From Montifringilla adamsi (Eukaryota > Chordata > Aves > Passeriformes > Passeridae), in NCBI GenBank assembly GCA_017590115.1, contig JAGGNK010007448.1:6984815-7048814 (forward strand): DNA of 64,000 nucleotides. Reading direction: 5' to 3'. Shown in pieces: positions 24,601 through 38,800 of the stretch. The position numbers and the translations under genes were made by a program. Numbering within the stretch: position 1 is the stretch's first letter; each line of letters opens with the position of its first letter. The notes under the pieces are model-generated. The model was not told the DNA's origin. It saw nothing but the letters and a program-made list of their open reading frames with translations, and searched no databases.

Positions 24601-27600
24601 GGTCAGCAGAGCAGTGGATCCATGCAGGATCCCAACCAGAGCCTCTGCAGCTGCCTGGTGTGACACCATGGCTCTCTGGAGCTGTGGGGCTCCTTGGAGC
24701 TGCACAGCCAAAGGAAGGAAGGGGTTCAATGTTTTAGCAATATCACCTCTCTTGTGTGAAGCATTTTTAAACATGTTTTTAGAAAATTAATTGTATTTTC
24801 ATTTTAACTTGCCCAATTCTTACTGATCAAAGCCCTGAGCCGAAAGTTAGGCTCAGCCACAGAATTACAGAGTATCTCAGGGTGGAAGAGACCCATAAGA
24901 TGGTTTGAATGGGCAGGTGTTGATCTTGCCAGTGACAATGTTTGGCTCTCTTATCAACAGTGAGACATGAAAGCAGATCTTGTCATGGATGCTTGCTCCT
25001 GAATGCCGTCCTGGATGTGTCTTCTCCAGGCCATGTTTTTACAAAGTCACCAAAATGAAAATACAGCTCTTGATTGCCCCCACAGCTCCTCTGTGAGAAC
25101 AAGCACAGAGCAGCTCAACACGTGCTTGTTTCCTGTGTTAGCTGTGAGAAGTATCAATTATGCACATCCATGAACGTCCCTGCACCTGCATTCCCCCAGG
25201 AACCCTTTACCAACACCAAAGGATGGAGCAGAAATCAGGAACCAAGGCAAACCAGGCAGCCTAAAGTGAACACAGCACTGCAGCATTAACTGGCAACAGA
25301 AAATTGCCAGGCAGAGTGAAAATTTAAACAACAGGAACACAGAAAAATACTTTGAATGGAAACCTACAAACCTCAGAGAAGGTTGGGATGTGCCTGGGGA
25401 TAATTCTTCAGCTTCCCTCTCATGGCTCTGTACAAGCTCTTAGAAAAGCTCCTGTGGTCTTACCACACACATCTGTTTTCTGTCAAATCTGCTGTTTGTC
25501 CCACTCAGTGCATTTCATCAGAGGTGTGTAACTTTTGCTCTCACACCCACTCCACATGGGGAGATGGGAGGCAGAAGGTTTGTGCAGCCCTGTGAATATA
25601 TGAAGCACTCCACAAGGATTATGGTTATTTTCATAATAATGCTCCACCCCTGCCTACGTTTGAAGTCAGGGATGTCTGGTGCTGAACCAGACAAGCAGAA
25701 CACACACAAAAGCCCAATTAACTGTGTATCACTAAAGCTCTTACAAACACTAATGCATTCATCATTGTGGAACTGAGAGATGAGCATTGGTCTATGCTCC
25801 TGGCTCAGTTCAGTCGGGTTTAACTTGACTGATGCTGAGAGTTACGTGATGAATCTCCTCCATCACCTCCACTGTGCAGGAGAGGAAACAGAGACAAAGG
25901 CAGAGCACCTCACTGGGCACCCTGACCTCAGTCCATGTTTCCTTTGTAAAACTGACCAAGTCTTAGCTCAGGAACAAGCACATCCTAGGCTCAGGTCCAG
26001 AGGAGCATCAATCCTCCATGCAATGTTTTCTGTTACCCTGTTAGAAAATCTAGATGTTGCTTAAAATCATGGAAAATCTAAATAAGACATGAGAATAGAC
26101 AGGGAAAGGCTAAACAGCAAAATAAGTGTTTGGTTCTGTAAGAGATGCACAAGCACACAAAAGCAAGCTGGCTCTAGGTAGAGCTTTTCACATTACTTGA
26201 ACATCTCTTTAAAAAAATGGATTAAAATACAGATTCCCCCTATTATTTTTCAATAACAGAAGTGCAGCACAGAACAACTCACTAGTGCCACAAACTACTT
26301 TTTCATTCTTGTTTTTGTTTCATGCTTCAATATCTTCTTCCAGCTGCTCACGTCTCCTTTTCCTTCTCCTCACTTTGATCTATTAGTTTTCCCCAGAAAT
26401 GGGGTTTATAAATCATTGTAATGCAGCCCTGGGAAAGACGGTGCTTAGTGCAGGGAGAAATACATTGCAGCTAACAGCCACGGCAGGGAGGAAAACTCTC
26501 ACCTCGGAGAGGGGCTTTGGCGACAGGTTACGGATGGCGCTGGGTTATTTTATGGCTGCATTCCTGCCATCAGGGGCAGGGCCACAGGGAGCGCTGCCTG
26601 CACCCCTCCACTATATTTCAAGCTTCCTTCTACAGGCAAAAACAAACCACCCAGGGGCTCACGAGGGAAAGGAAGAGAGGAAAAAATTGCTAAAAGAAAG
26701 GGAGGGGAGGTAGGACAGGTGGGGATGGATCGCTGGGTCCTGCTTTTGCACCATGGCATCTTTTTTTTTTTTTTAGAGAAAGAGAGAGAGGTGTCTTTTG
26801 CACTCTGAAAATATGCCATTTCATCTAGATCATCATCATCAAGATGCCATGCTAATTTCATGCAGGTCCCATCCATTGGCAGCAGTGGCAGGATCCAGCT
26901 CGCCCAGGAACATTTCCACCCCTTTGTGCCAAGGCTTTTGTGTTCCCATTTTGTACTCCCAGGACAAGGCTGAGCCCATGGCCACCCCTCCAGTTCTTCC
27001 CCATTTTGTTCCCCTGAGAGCAAATGCAGATGCTGTTTTGGTTGTTCAGAAGTTTTTGTGTATTTGAAACCCAAGGACTGAGCTTCTCTCCCCAGTCAGG
27101 ATTTTGAAAGTTGGCTATTGTTATTAAAAATATCATCTTGAATATGAATCTGGGAGCAGTGCAAGGCTGGGCACCAGGTCACAGGGTGATCTCAAAACAG
27201 CCTTTCCAAGCCAGATTGGTGGAAGGGCTGTTTTAGTGTTTGTGGCACAACACTGTGGCCAGCTGGGTGAAGGTCTGACATCTTCCCAGCAAGGGCATAT
27301 CCCCTGAGTCTCCTCCTGAGAGTAAGAGTTAGTTCTAAATGCAGAAATCCCAACACCATCACACAGCCAGAAAGACAAACCTTTGTCAGCAGAGGTTTAT
27401 ATACTTATCTCCTGCCCTGGAGTGCAGCATAGATTAGAGGAACCCACTGCCAGCCCTATTTAATTAGGGAGGAAATAATCATAAATTCCTAAGAGCAGCA
27501 CCATCACATGCAAGCTACAGGCACTTTGAAGCACTTGCTGTGTTTTTAGGATCACCAGCTCCTAATAAGACCACCCCAGGCAGACACACCATCCTTTAGT

Positions 27601-29816
27601 TCCTGAAGCACACAAAAGAGACACCATGCTGGAATCTTACCTCTATCTTTAACAAAGCATTACCCCCTCCTCACCCTCTTCCCCATAATTGCCTTGTTAT
27701 TGTCATTGGTGCCATTGTTCATTGGCTCGGCCCTAGAGAGGCCCGAGGGAGCACTTCTGCCTTAGCTAAACCAATATCTCCTGCAATAACCCCCTGCAGT
27801 TTCCCCTTTGCTATCCCATGTTGAATAAATCCTCCATCTCTGTTTGCTGAATGATCATAAAGATATGATTGAAGTTTCAGATTTATGGTTTCCTTCGAAT
27901 CGAGGAGCAGCTCCAATCATGCCAGAGCCTGTTTGCTGCCTGTTTTCTGACAGGATATACAGAAAGGGAGATTTGTAAGAGCAAAAATGAGAGTGCAGAG
28001 ATTAGAGGCAGCTATTTTCTAGACATGCAGTGCACACATATGCACTCATGTTGGACTCACACACACTGCCAGAGCATTCTCTGTCCAAGGATCTCGCTGT
28101 GCTTCCCAAGCACCCTGCCAGGCAGGGTGTGCACACAATATTTCACTCTAACAGCAAATCTGTCTCCAGCAGCCACACAAGGGAGCCACAAGAATTGGTT
28201 GCTGGGTAAAGGAGGATCCTAACTAAAGATCTCTCTCAGCTGTACAAAAACTGAAGTGGTTGCTGAAGGCTGGCAGAGGATCCATGTTAAGGTGGTCCTC
28301 ACTGTCAGCCTCAGGCTCCACATGCCATGAGCTCCCTCAGAGCTGTGTTCATGCAATCCTCTGGATGCCTGGGATGCTCTTTGGGGAGTGCAGAGAAACC
28401 CTCTGGCTCCTATGGGAGAACATCCCAGACGTTTGCTCTGATCAAAGCACCAACACCCAAAAAAACCCCACCACAGGGGCACTGCACTTACAAAGAAAAG
28501 CAGCTGGCCCCTGAGGACACCCAGCCTTGCTGAGACAACAGCCTCGCAGGGAATCTGGTGCAGGATTGTGACCTTCAAGTTGGGATAATTATCACCTTCC
28601 CCAATGCTGTTGTCTTGGCCTGGGTGTCCTCCTTTCCCTTCAGCCCATCCCAGCAGCATTTAGTGAAGCCATCTCCATTATACAGCTGGAATTGCACAGC
28701 ATGGGGCACGGTGCTGTTCAGATTCAGGTCAATATTAGTTTTTCAATGAATAAACCACCACAAAGCTGCAGTGAAAACAAAGTTTGTAACTTTGGTGTCA
28801 AAAATCTGAGCAGAACATCCAAAACACCTTCCCTGAGCCTTGTGGACACAGCACATTTGCTTTTCCCTGATTCACAGGCATTTATGCTCATTCCCACTTC
28901 AACAAAAACCTATAAAACTCTTACAGCGTGATGCAGTCCTAAATTAAATGCACTTTAACATTGCTATATAACAAGGGAGTCTTAGCTCTTTTAAATTAAT
29001 GCATGCAGCTGAGAAGGGGACCTTTCCTGGAAAATTTATTCCGCTTTATTTGGAGAGAACCCCACCTCGTTCCACCTTCTCTGAGAGCAAAGATGATTTT
29101 GTGTGTTATAATGAGGAATTTGTAATAATGAGAGCATTGTGTGTTCCAGTAACTAAGAAGCCAACAACAGAAGACTTCTGTGAGAAGCAGTGTTTGTGTG
29201 ATGTATGGTAATATTTTTCCTCAGTGCATTACAAAAGAAAAAAGCAAGATAAAAATATCTTCCATTTTCTCCCTAATTTGTAGTTTTCTGGTGTTAGCAA
29301 GGCTTATAAGACACATGCTCCCAATTAGCTGCTCCTCTTAATTTAAATGCTTCATAAATTATCTCCTGCGCTTGTGGATTATCACTTCATAATGCGAGTT
29401 AGCATTTAAATAAATAGCTGCGATGTAGGAAATTAGAGAGGTTTACAGTCTGAGGCAGCAGCATAATGAAGGAAAATACCACAGCAGCTGAACAGGGGTT
29501 GGGAGAGATGTGATGAGGCAGAGATTTTTTTTTCCCCCCTTTTTTTACCTTTTAGCAACCATATTTGGACTGCAGCAGGGAAAATATGGGTCAGAACTCC
29601 AGCAGAGCAGGAGCCTTTTGTAATGTCTGAACACGAAGGGAACATGGAGAATTCTTCAGCACGTAAAATGTCTGATTTAGCAAATATGATGCAATTAGGA
29701 AGTGACTTTTTCAAGCCAACTCTTGGTTGCCTCAGAAGGTTGCCCCTTTGAAAGCAATTGGGCTGCTCATGTATGTCATACCTGAGCAGTACCCAACCCC
29801 TTATGTTCTATCCTTT

Positions 29817-29850
<34 letters not shown>

Positions 29851-32800
29851 ACTGGAGAGAAAAACAGCAGAACAAAGCAGAGCTGGAATTTTATTGAGAA
29901 CATTTGGTGGGGAAAGCAATGAGGGAGTCAGATGTAGGATTATGAGGAATTTTAGAAATATGTGTAGAGAGAGTGAAGAACGCAAGCATTAATTTGTAAG
30001 GCACATAACTTCTGCCATGTTTTTAGCACCATTAATAAGATCAACCTATAGGCAATGAGAGTTTTTAAGCATTGGTAGCAACTCCCCATTGCTATTTCAG
30101 CTCAGTTTCACAATTATTGTCTTAAACGTAGAAAATTACGAAGACAGGACAGGGAAAAACCTCATGGCAGCTCCTTGGAGGATTAAGGCTCTCTCCAGTG
30201 CTTGCTGGTCTTGCCTTTGTTGTCACTGCTGCTTTTTCTGCCACAGGAGAAAACTCTGGGCAGGAGTCAACCCTGTTTGACTGGCACTGAGCTCCTCAGG
30301 AGCTGAAAACAGGCACCAGTGGGCTCAGGACCCTTTGGTGTTTGTTGTGCAGAGCACCCAAGGTTGAGCACTGCAGCTCTGGCAAGTTCAGCTCTCACAG
30401 CTCCCTGCTTGCTCACACACACAAAATGTCAAAATCATGGATATTTTTTTTCAAAAACACTGGAAAATCATAGAAGCTTTGACAGCCTTGACCAAAGTCC
30501 AGCCTTAGGCAGGAGTAAAGTTATTAGTTCCCTTATTTCCTGGAGAAAGCCTGACACATTAGGATTTCACAGCAGCTGGCTGTAAGTGTAATGGGCAGGG
30601 TGTGATTTTGCTCCCTGGGTTTTGCAGTTACATTTCAGCAGGTTGAATACATTTTGCTGTAGGACAGAGCAAATGATTCGGGCAGGTTCTTGCATCAGCA
30701 CAAGGCCCCTGGTGCTTAATGGGAGTTGTGCCCAACTGACAGCACGATTTGAGTGTCTGCTGTATTTAATATTCTTCAAGAGCAGGGTCAAATTGTCTCA
30801 TCATTTACATCCCTACAACCCTGCTGATCCCAGGGGATCTGCACTTCCTCTGAACTCAACAGGAAAGAACATGGGCAACTGGACTGAAATGTGCTGGAAG
30901 AAGATTTCTGCCTGGACCCCTCAGGATTCATGTGGAGTCTGCAGCTACACAGTTCACCCTGCAGAGAGTTCAAGTCAGCACAGCAGGAGCCTTGTTTCAT
31001 CCCACAATTTTCTATTCCAACACGTAGTGTTTAGAAAGTGAAAAAGGGACTGATCCCACTCCAACCAACATCTGAAAGTTTACAGCTCTTCATCTTCTCC
31101 AAGTTTGCAGGTGCTAAAAGAAAGGCTCTGGGGGCCAAACTGTACCTGAGCTCAGCCCTGAAGTGGCTCTGTCCTCTGGGGCATATTTGCATCTCTGTTA
31201 TCACTTTGTCTTCTGAGCCCGGCAGGAATGGCCACAGGTGCTCCTGGCTTATTCTGAGCCTGATAAGCCTCAATTTCTCTGGACTAGGAACACACAGAAA
31301 GCAGCTCTTCTATCCCAGCTGCAAGGGCTCTTCAGGTCTAAGAAAAACCTGGCAGAAGTCTTGAATTCTGAATGCAGGAGACAGGACTGGAAGCCCCAGG
31401 ACTGGATTCCTTCAGGGAGATGGTGCCACTTTTTTTACAGAATCACCTTTTCTTCCTAAAGGGAGTTTTAAATAATAAAATTGGAAGCTGCCGTATATCT
31501 TTCCAACTGATCTACTAATCATATTTCTTCAAATTTTATATCCCTGACCCTTGTAAAGGGATTGCAAGGAAGGCATTTTTTAAGCTGCATTTTAATAAGT
31601 CAATATGAAAGCTCAAAATTATTTAAAGCTGCTTAAATAGGATTATATTTGATTTCTTGTGGGAATAGTGAGGGATAGTCTAGTAAAGACGTTCTGTCCT
31701 GCTGAGGTTTTATTACATTAAAGAAACAGCATCCTTTTTTAACAGCAAAAACTTTATCTATTCTCTAATGAAAATGGAGATTATTCTGCACATGAGGTGA
31801 CTGAAGTTGGTAAGTTCCTGCATCTTTGATCAGAGATTAGAGTTTCTCCTTGAGTGAAAGCTGAGAGATTCCTGAACCAGAGGTTCGCCTGAATTTAACA
31901 AGTTGTCTCCTCATCTCGAATATTTGAATTTTCTTCTAGGAGGTACCACAAGTGTATTGACTTCAGACAAATTCTGCTGTGAAATAACAGGTAGCTCTCA
32001 AGGCAGCCAGTATCTCATTTGCAGCCAGGGATTTAATTTGGCCTAAGAATCAGAGGTCTGTGCTGCTGGGGAACTATTTTACTATATAGGAAATGTCATA
32101 TCCAGTCTGCTCTGAAAGACCCACAGTCAAATTCTCACTTGAATTCAACTCCTTTAATGTCAGTGTGACTTATATGAAGGCTATACTGGCAGCACTTAGC
32201 TTAGTATGTTCTATTGCACCCATATAAAAGCAGGGGAGTCAAATAAAAACTACCTGTATGGAGTTGGAGTTGGAGCAGCAGCAGGGAGTTACATGGTGTA
32301 AGCAGCAGCTTCACTGAGCTGAGTTGCTCTGGACATAATCTGGGCCAACATCTGGTCTTGAGAACATAAAGGGATTTTTCTTGAAGTAGCAGATGGGGAG
32401 GTTCAAAGAACAGATATTATTAAGGATGAAACACAAAGAAAAGGTCATAAGTGCTGAAAGGACCTTAAAAAAAAAAAAAAAAAGAAAAAAAAAGAAAAAA
32501 CAAACAAAAAAAAGTGCTATTATCCATTCTCTTTAACAATTAGAGAATGTTCTCTCATTCTCAAGTAGCCCATACCCTTCTCTCAGCCAAACCTCAGTGT
32601 CCTCACTGGAGCCAGTCACTGAGCAACAGCATTCCCTGGCAGAACTTGACTTCAGGGTTTGCAGTTCAGCAGGTATCTCCAGGGCTGTGCTTTCCTGGGA
32701 AATGACAACCCCACTACACGCCTTCCAGATCCTCTCTGGCCCCACTTTTCTCTGAGAAGTCAACAGCAAAGATGTTAAGTTTGGGGGTTTTTGCTAAGCT

Positions 32801-35800
32801 TCTGCATGCTATTCTGCCCACATTATACCCTGAGCTTCCAAATCTGCTGCCACATCAAAGACAGAATTATTTTCCTGTTTTTCCCACACTGATCTGTCCA
32901 TCCATGCCTCCATTTTCCCACTGATGTTGCCTGTAGGGAGAACAAGGACTCAGAAAGGTTCTTCTCCATCCAGCTGCTCCAGGACCACCCCATGCTGTCC
33001 CAAACCTCCCCTGCCATTGTCCCTACGTGTCCTCAAATCTATCCCAGGCCCATTCTGTCTCTTAGAGGTGAATGATGGCTGTAGCTCAAGAAAAATCAGG
33101 CACAGGTAAGACCTCACTCAGCAGCAGCTGTAACCTGCACATTCATTTAGCCTGAATAACCCATCCCTCCTGCCAAGGGCTTTGTCTTCTGACTGCAGCC
33201 CACGTTTCTTCCTCAGGACTGAGAGCAGGCAAGGGCTGATGTGAACTTCACAAGCTGTGACACCCTCTACAGAAACACATGTGCTTCTTTGACCTTCAGC
33301 GCTGGCACAAAAACCTTACACAGACACAAATTTATCTGAAAGTCAGGAGCAGATTTAATAGAGTAGGAGAAGATCGTTTTCAATATTTCCATCTCAATTA
33401 TAGTCAAACACCTCGGTGAGTCTCAGCCTTTGGGGCTGTACCTGGCCTGGCTGCTCCCAGCGTGGAAACTGTCGGCAGAATCAGCAGAAATAGCACAACT
33501 GGGCAAGGTGTTGGTGATTTATCAAGGCTGAAGTAATTCATCCTGACACGGAGGAGCTGAGGAGGAGCTCAGGGTCCAGCAGGTGCCCCTGAAGACCTGA
33601 GAGTTATACGGTGCCACACATCGACAGTGGCAGACCTGGGATCTGACTCCTTAGCAAAAAAATCCTTTTTTTTTTTTTTTATAAAGCCATTTTCAAACAG
33701 CAGAAAGAAGCAGTCTTGTTACAGAGAGAGGCAGTTTTAACAGTTGCAATGCCATACTGTTAAAATTGTCCCTTCAACAGCACATTACCTGCTAACTCCA
33801 TAAAGAGTCACTAATATTCAGAGTCCCAGAATTTTGGGGCAAACAGGATTTTTCAATGGAAAATTAGAAGGTAAATACACCCATGAAGACAAATACAAGT
33901 ATTGTGTACACAAATACTTTCATATCTGCCTGGCCCTTTAAAACCAAAATGATAGAGTTCATTTGCATTTAGATCTCTTTGGCTCCTTCTTTTCATCTAA
34001 AGACAAATCCTCACAAAGGCTGCTTAATTAGACCAAATTAGATTTCCACCTAGTGGCTTGTCATTCATTAGAAAACGCTGTTCTTTTTTTCAGTTTTGGT
34101 AATTATAAGCTGGTCTCTCAGTGTTCACTTCAGGTTCAAAGTCTGACTTGCATTCATGATTTTGTGCAGATGAGAGGGAAATTATTCAGTCGCATCAAGT
34201 CTGCCCATTTTACAAGTTGGATAAAGATCATTGCTGGAGTCTTTTATGTAATGGGGTATACTCTTTCTTAAGTCTTTAATGATTAATTGTAATAGCATAT
34301 CTCATGGCAATTTTCAAGACTAAAAGCTAAGTGCAAACAGTTGGAATGTGCAGTGAGTGTATCAGACAGTGGGTGCTTCCTGGAGTGGGGTTCTGTGTCA
34401 GGCTCTGTGTGTGGCCCTTGCTTGTTGGTGTTCCTGCCTTTTTGGGAGCAAGAAAATGGCAAGGGGCTGGTGCCAGGGGCTGTGCAGGGAGAATCTGGGC
34501 TGGAAGGGCTGCCTGCCTTCTCTCATTGACCTCTCTAACCCAGCAAGGGGGACAGCTCTGCTGCTGGCCTGACACAAAACACGGCTTCTAGAGGGGAAAA
34601 TCATTCAAATCCACACCTGACACTCAAGGGTTGGTGTCTAATCAGGCTGAAGCTCCTAAGGCAGGTCAGTCAGGAGCACAGGTTAGTGGAGATTGCACTT
34701 GTAGATGTACTCTGGGTTAGCAGTGTGGCTGATCTGTGTGGAGTGCTTGTAATGAAAGGAGTTAAACTCACAGCAAGATCCTCGAGCTTTGCCATTTCTG
34801 ACTCCAAGGGCAGCAGTTTGCCCAACCATCACTCTTTTCTCTGGAAAGGGAAAGATTCTTGCACTGCTATAGGACACTAGAATGATTTGGTCTCACTCTT
34901 TTTTCTCCCCAGTCCAAACTCCATTCCCTTTGCTGTCCTGCATGGGCACACTTATTCCCTGCCTCAGTTTCCCCTTTGTTACAGAATATTAATGCTTAGT
35001 GGCATGCTTTGAAGCTTAATAAATCAGGGACAGATCTCATGCTCGTCCATCAAGCAAAACTTACTTTGGCTTTGACCTTTAATGCTTATGAAAACCTTTA
35101 AAGACAACTGCCAACTTATTATTAATAATCTTCTTGGGAGTGGAAGTTACAAGCAGTAGGTGCCAGGCAGCCCAGCAGCCACCAGCCCCTGCTAGGATTT
35201 CTTCTGCACTAACAAACCCAGATTTTTCAGGTGTGTTTTTATAACAACATTCTTGTTTTACTTTCTCACCAAAATAAAAGGTAAGTTTTTCCTTCCACCT
35301 TTAAAAAAAAAAAAAAATCTCATCAAATTTGCCTTTCTCAAAACACTGAACATTCCCTTTCTCATCTACCTAAACCTGATGTTGAGTTACTGTCCCCCAG
35401 AGGCTTTCAGTAGCTCAGTTCTGATGTATCCCTGCACTTTGTAGCTCACTGCCTTCTTAGAGTGTAATCAAACATCAAGCTAAGTAGCAAATAAATCTCC
35501 CGATCTCATAAGCTGCACAGCAAGATCATGTAAATGCAAATGAAGGGCTTGATTTCAAGCTGTCGCGGGGGGAAGGAGGGAAAAATGCTGGGCCTTGTCA
35601 CTGCAATCACTTCACTCTGCAAGTGCAGTAAATCTGCAATAATAATAGTAATGGCAGCGTGACGGGAGGCTTTACTGTACAAGGGGGTGTAATGAAAAGG
35701 GGAACAGAAGGTAGGAAGGAGGCAGGGCCTGGCAGGATGAAAATGCACCAGCACAGAGTTTGCAGGTGTCCACAGGGCAGAGCCAGAGAGGAGGGGATGG

Positions 35801-38800
35801 GGCAGCCCCGGCTGAGTGGGAGCACAGAGGATTCAGGGATTTGCCCAGCATCCCTTCCCAGGGAAAGGCTGTGGAGACAGGGATTAAAAATCCACATCTC
35901 GGTCTCTTTCTGTACCTCTCTGTGTGGACACATCTCCCAGCTCTCTCAGTCATCTTTAGAAAATTGATGCAATGTGTGCTGCTGGGCCATGAACACCAGG
36001 GGACAGAACACAAATAAGTCTGAAACAAAACCTGGAATCTGTAAAATTTTTGCACTTCCTTAAACCTCTGCAATGCCTCCACCTCTAGAAACAGACCCAT
36101 TTCAGAGCCTTCCTCTCCCTCCACAGCAAACATTTTCCAACACTCAATTGCAAATCCAGGGCTCAAGCCCAGGGCTGCAGAGATCAGAAACTACCTGGCA
36201 AAGCCTCAGGATAACTCAGTACACCCAACAGCACTCACTTTTCACCCAGCCAAGGTATCCCCACTGATCAAACACCCCCAGCACTGCACCATGACCCTCC
36301 AAACCCAGCCCAGACACACCTGGTTCCACCAGGGAAATTATCATGTCCAAGGGGAAAGGATGCACCAGCCAAGCCCTTAAAGACAGTTTGAGAGAGCAAA
36401 CAAAGCCTCAGTGCTCATCTCTCCTAGCCCTGAGAGGTGCTGATCTCTGCTGGGTGCTCTGGGAATGCTTCAGGATAAGGTCTAGAGCTGTCTTTTCCAA
36501 ACTGGCTGGATAAACAGCATTTAGGATGCTGGATTTTCCTCACCGAGGTCGTAAAGGGAGAAAACTTGCAGAAGGTACCCAGAGAAAATTAGGACCGCCT
36601 GGGATGTAGAGAGAGACGGTTTTAATTAGAGCCAAGAGGTGGGAAATAAGGCAGAGAAATGACATCTTAATGAGGTTTAATGAAGTTGTCTGCTGATGGG
36701 CACAGCTGTCAGACAGATCTGTATTCCAGCCAAGCAGCTTTGTGACAGGCTAAACCTGAACACAGGGAACGGTGCTGGGACTGGGGGAGAAAGAAAGAAA
36801 AAAAAATACCTTCTGCATCAACTTTGGCTCAATTTCCCCACTGCTTTATGACAGAGCATACCTATAATGCCTCAGGAAAAACAAATGAAACCAGCCCATG
36901 AGCTGGAAACAAGATTTTGCTAATTTATGAATGAGAAAGGCTGTAATTGTGGATTACACCGAGCAGGATTCATTCCTGCTACATCCTTCCCCTTCTTTGC
37001 TTTTGTAGGTAAAAAATGTTGGCAGGCAACCAGAATCCTCTGAGTTCGTTGATTTTTCTTCAGGCACAGATTCTCTCCATGTTCAACATACTGGACCAGA
37101 TTTTTTTTTTTAATTAATTATCCAGCACCTTCAGCTTTATTTATTCAGTGCAAAGTGACTGTAAAATGCCACCTGATCATAAAAGGAAACAGCCTGCACT
37201 CATTTTGTGATGGAGTAAACACCCAACTGTGTTAGCTTCAGGTGCTCTGCAGAAGGGACTCTTTAAATCCTGTAATTTCAGAGTTCTGCACTCGAGGGTC
37301 TGGAAGCAGCTTTGGCACAGGTTACAAACCTCTCTCCTGCCCTGCATTTTCTCTGTGATTCTTCTCCCATCTGACACACCTTTGCCGTCACAGCAGATTT
37401 CTGACCTCACTTCCCTGATCCGTTACCAGAACATGATCCCAGGAAAATGCCTTTTCTCATGCATCTGAGGAACATTACACCATTTCCTTGCACACCAGTG
37501 CCAACCCACCTAAAAACAGCTGTAAATACAGGAGGAGCAGATCAGCAATGAAAGCTCCTTTATCGTGGCTGGCAGTGCTTTGCACGAGCTCCTGGCACAC
37601 ACAGAGTGCACACGGGGTTTGTCACTGCCACCACAGCCCTGGTGGCACTAAACCCCCACTCAGTCCCCCCCAACTTGGGGCTGGACAGGAGACAGGTGGG
37701 GAAATGCAGCTGTGCTTCATGTCCCTGGGTCGATGGCTTTTTAGAAAGGGCTGTTTGCAACAAAGGAGCTGCAGCTTCACATAGGGCAGGTCCCTAAAAC
37801 TCATTTTCTGGGGAATTTGCGCTCTTGAGAGCAGTGGAAATGCCACACCTCCTTTAGAGTGTGAAGTGTAAAAGCTGGAGGAATTGCAAGCACATTTTAG
37901 AGACCTCGATACAGAGCCCTCTGGAAGGGTGACTGTTCTGAGCTGGGGTTATTAACCCTCACTCTCCAGGCAAAACTGGCTCAGTGAGAGTTCTGCCTGA
38001 GCTGAGGGTGGTGCAGAAGAGCACACTGGAAAGCAGCCACCATGCTGGCAGTGTACAGGGGAGCCATGGCTGCTCTGAGGCCCTGGCCAGGGCTTGCATG
38101 GTGCTGACTGGGAGTTAAAGGAAAATTTTGGTGTGGACAATGCTCCTACACAAGCAGCTCCAGTAAGCTGGGTCTTTATCAACCTGCACAGCCTGAGCCT
38201 GCCATGGTGGGAAGCTGGAGGTGGCTCCTTTGCTGCTTCCTTTCCACCGTGTCTCTGCAGAAAGGGCTGTGTTTGATTGAGCAGCTCCTGACCCAGAGTG
38301 TTCACTCTGCAGTGTGATAATGGCCATCTCAGTGTCAATGTTCACCCATGAGAAGCACCAGAGTGGTATTTCAGCACTTCCATTCTCCCAACAAGACCTG
38401 CCAACACCTACAATGCCCCAGCTCTCCTAACACCCTTCCCATGGAAAATAACCTGTCCCAAAGCAGCCACATCCTGCCCTCAGGGCTCCTGGGGACTTTG
38501 CTCCAGCTTTTCCTGTGCCAGGCTCTCTCCCCCTCCCTCCCTTTCAAGCAGCAATGAGGTTTCAAGACACACATCCTGCAGTGACTTCACCATGGAAATG
38601 GGAGAGTGGAGACAAAAGGGTGAGGGGAGGTCAGTTAATCCCACAGACACCACCAGGCTGGAACACACATGAGCTGGGGAAGAGTTCATTTGAAAACTAA
38701 ATGGAAATTATGTTATTGAGCTGAAGTTGTTTTCTGTGCTATAAAGCCCAGGCTCTGCTCTCCCTTCTTCATCCCCCTTCTCCTGCAGCATGCCTTCTGT

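Noticed and set aside
26550..27074. 174-codon minus-strand frame in intron 1
   Set aside because: No recognisable domain, includes a lysine run read from a poly(T) tract, and no exon borders.
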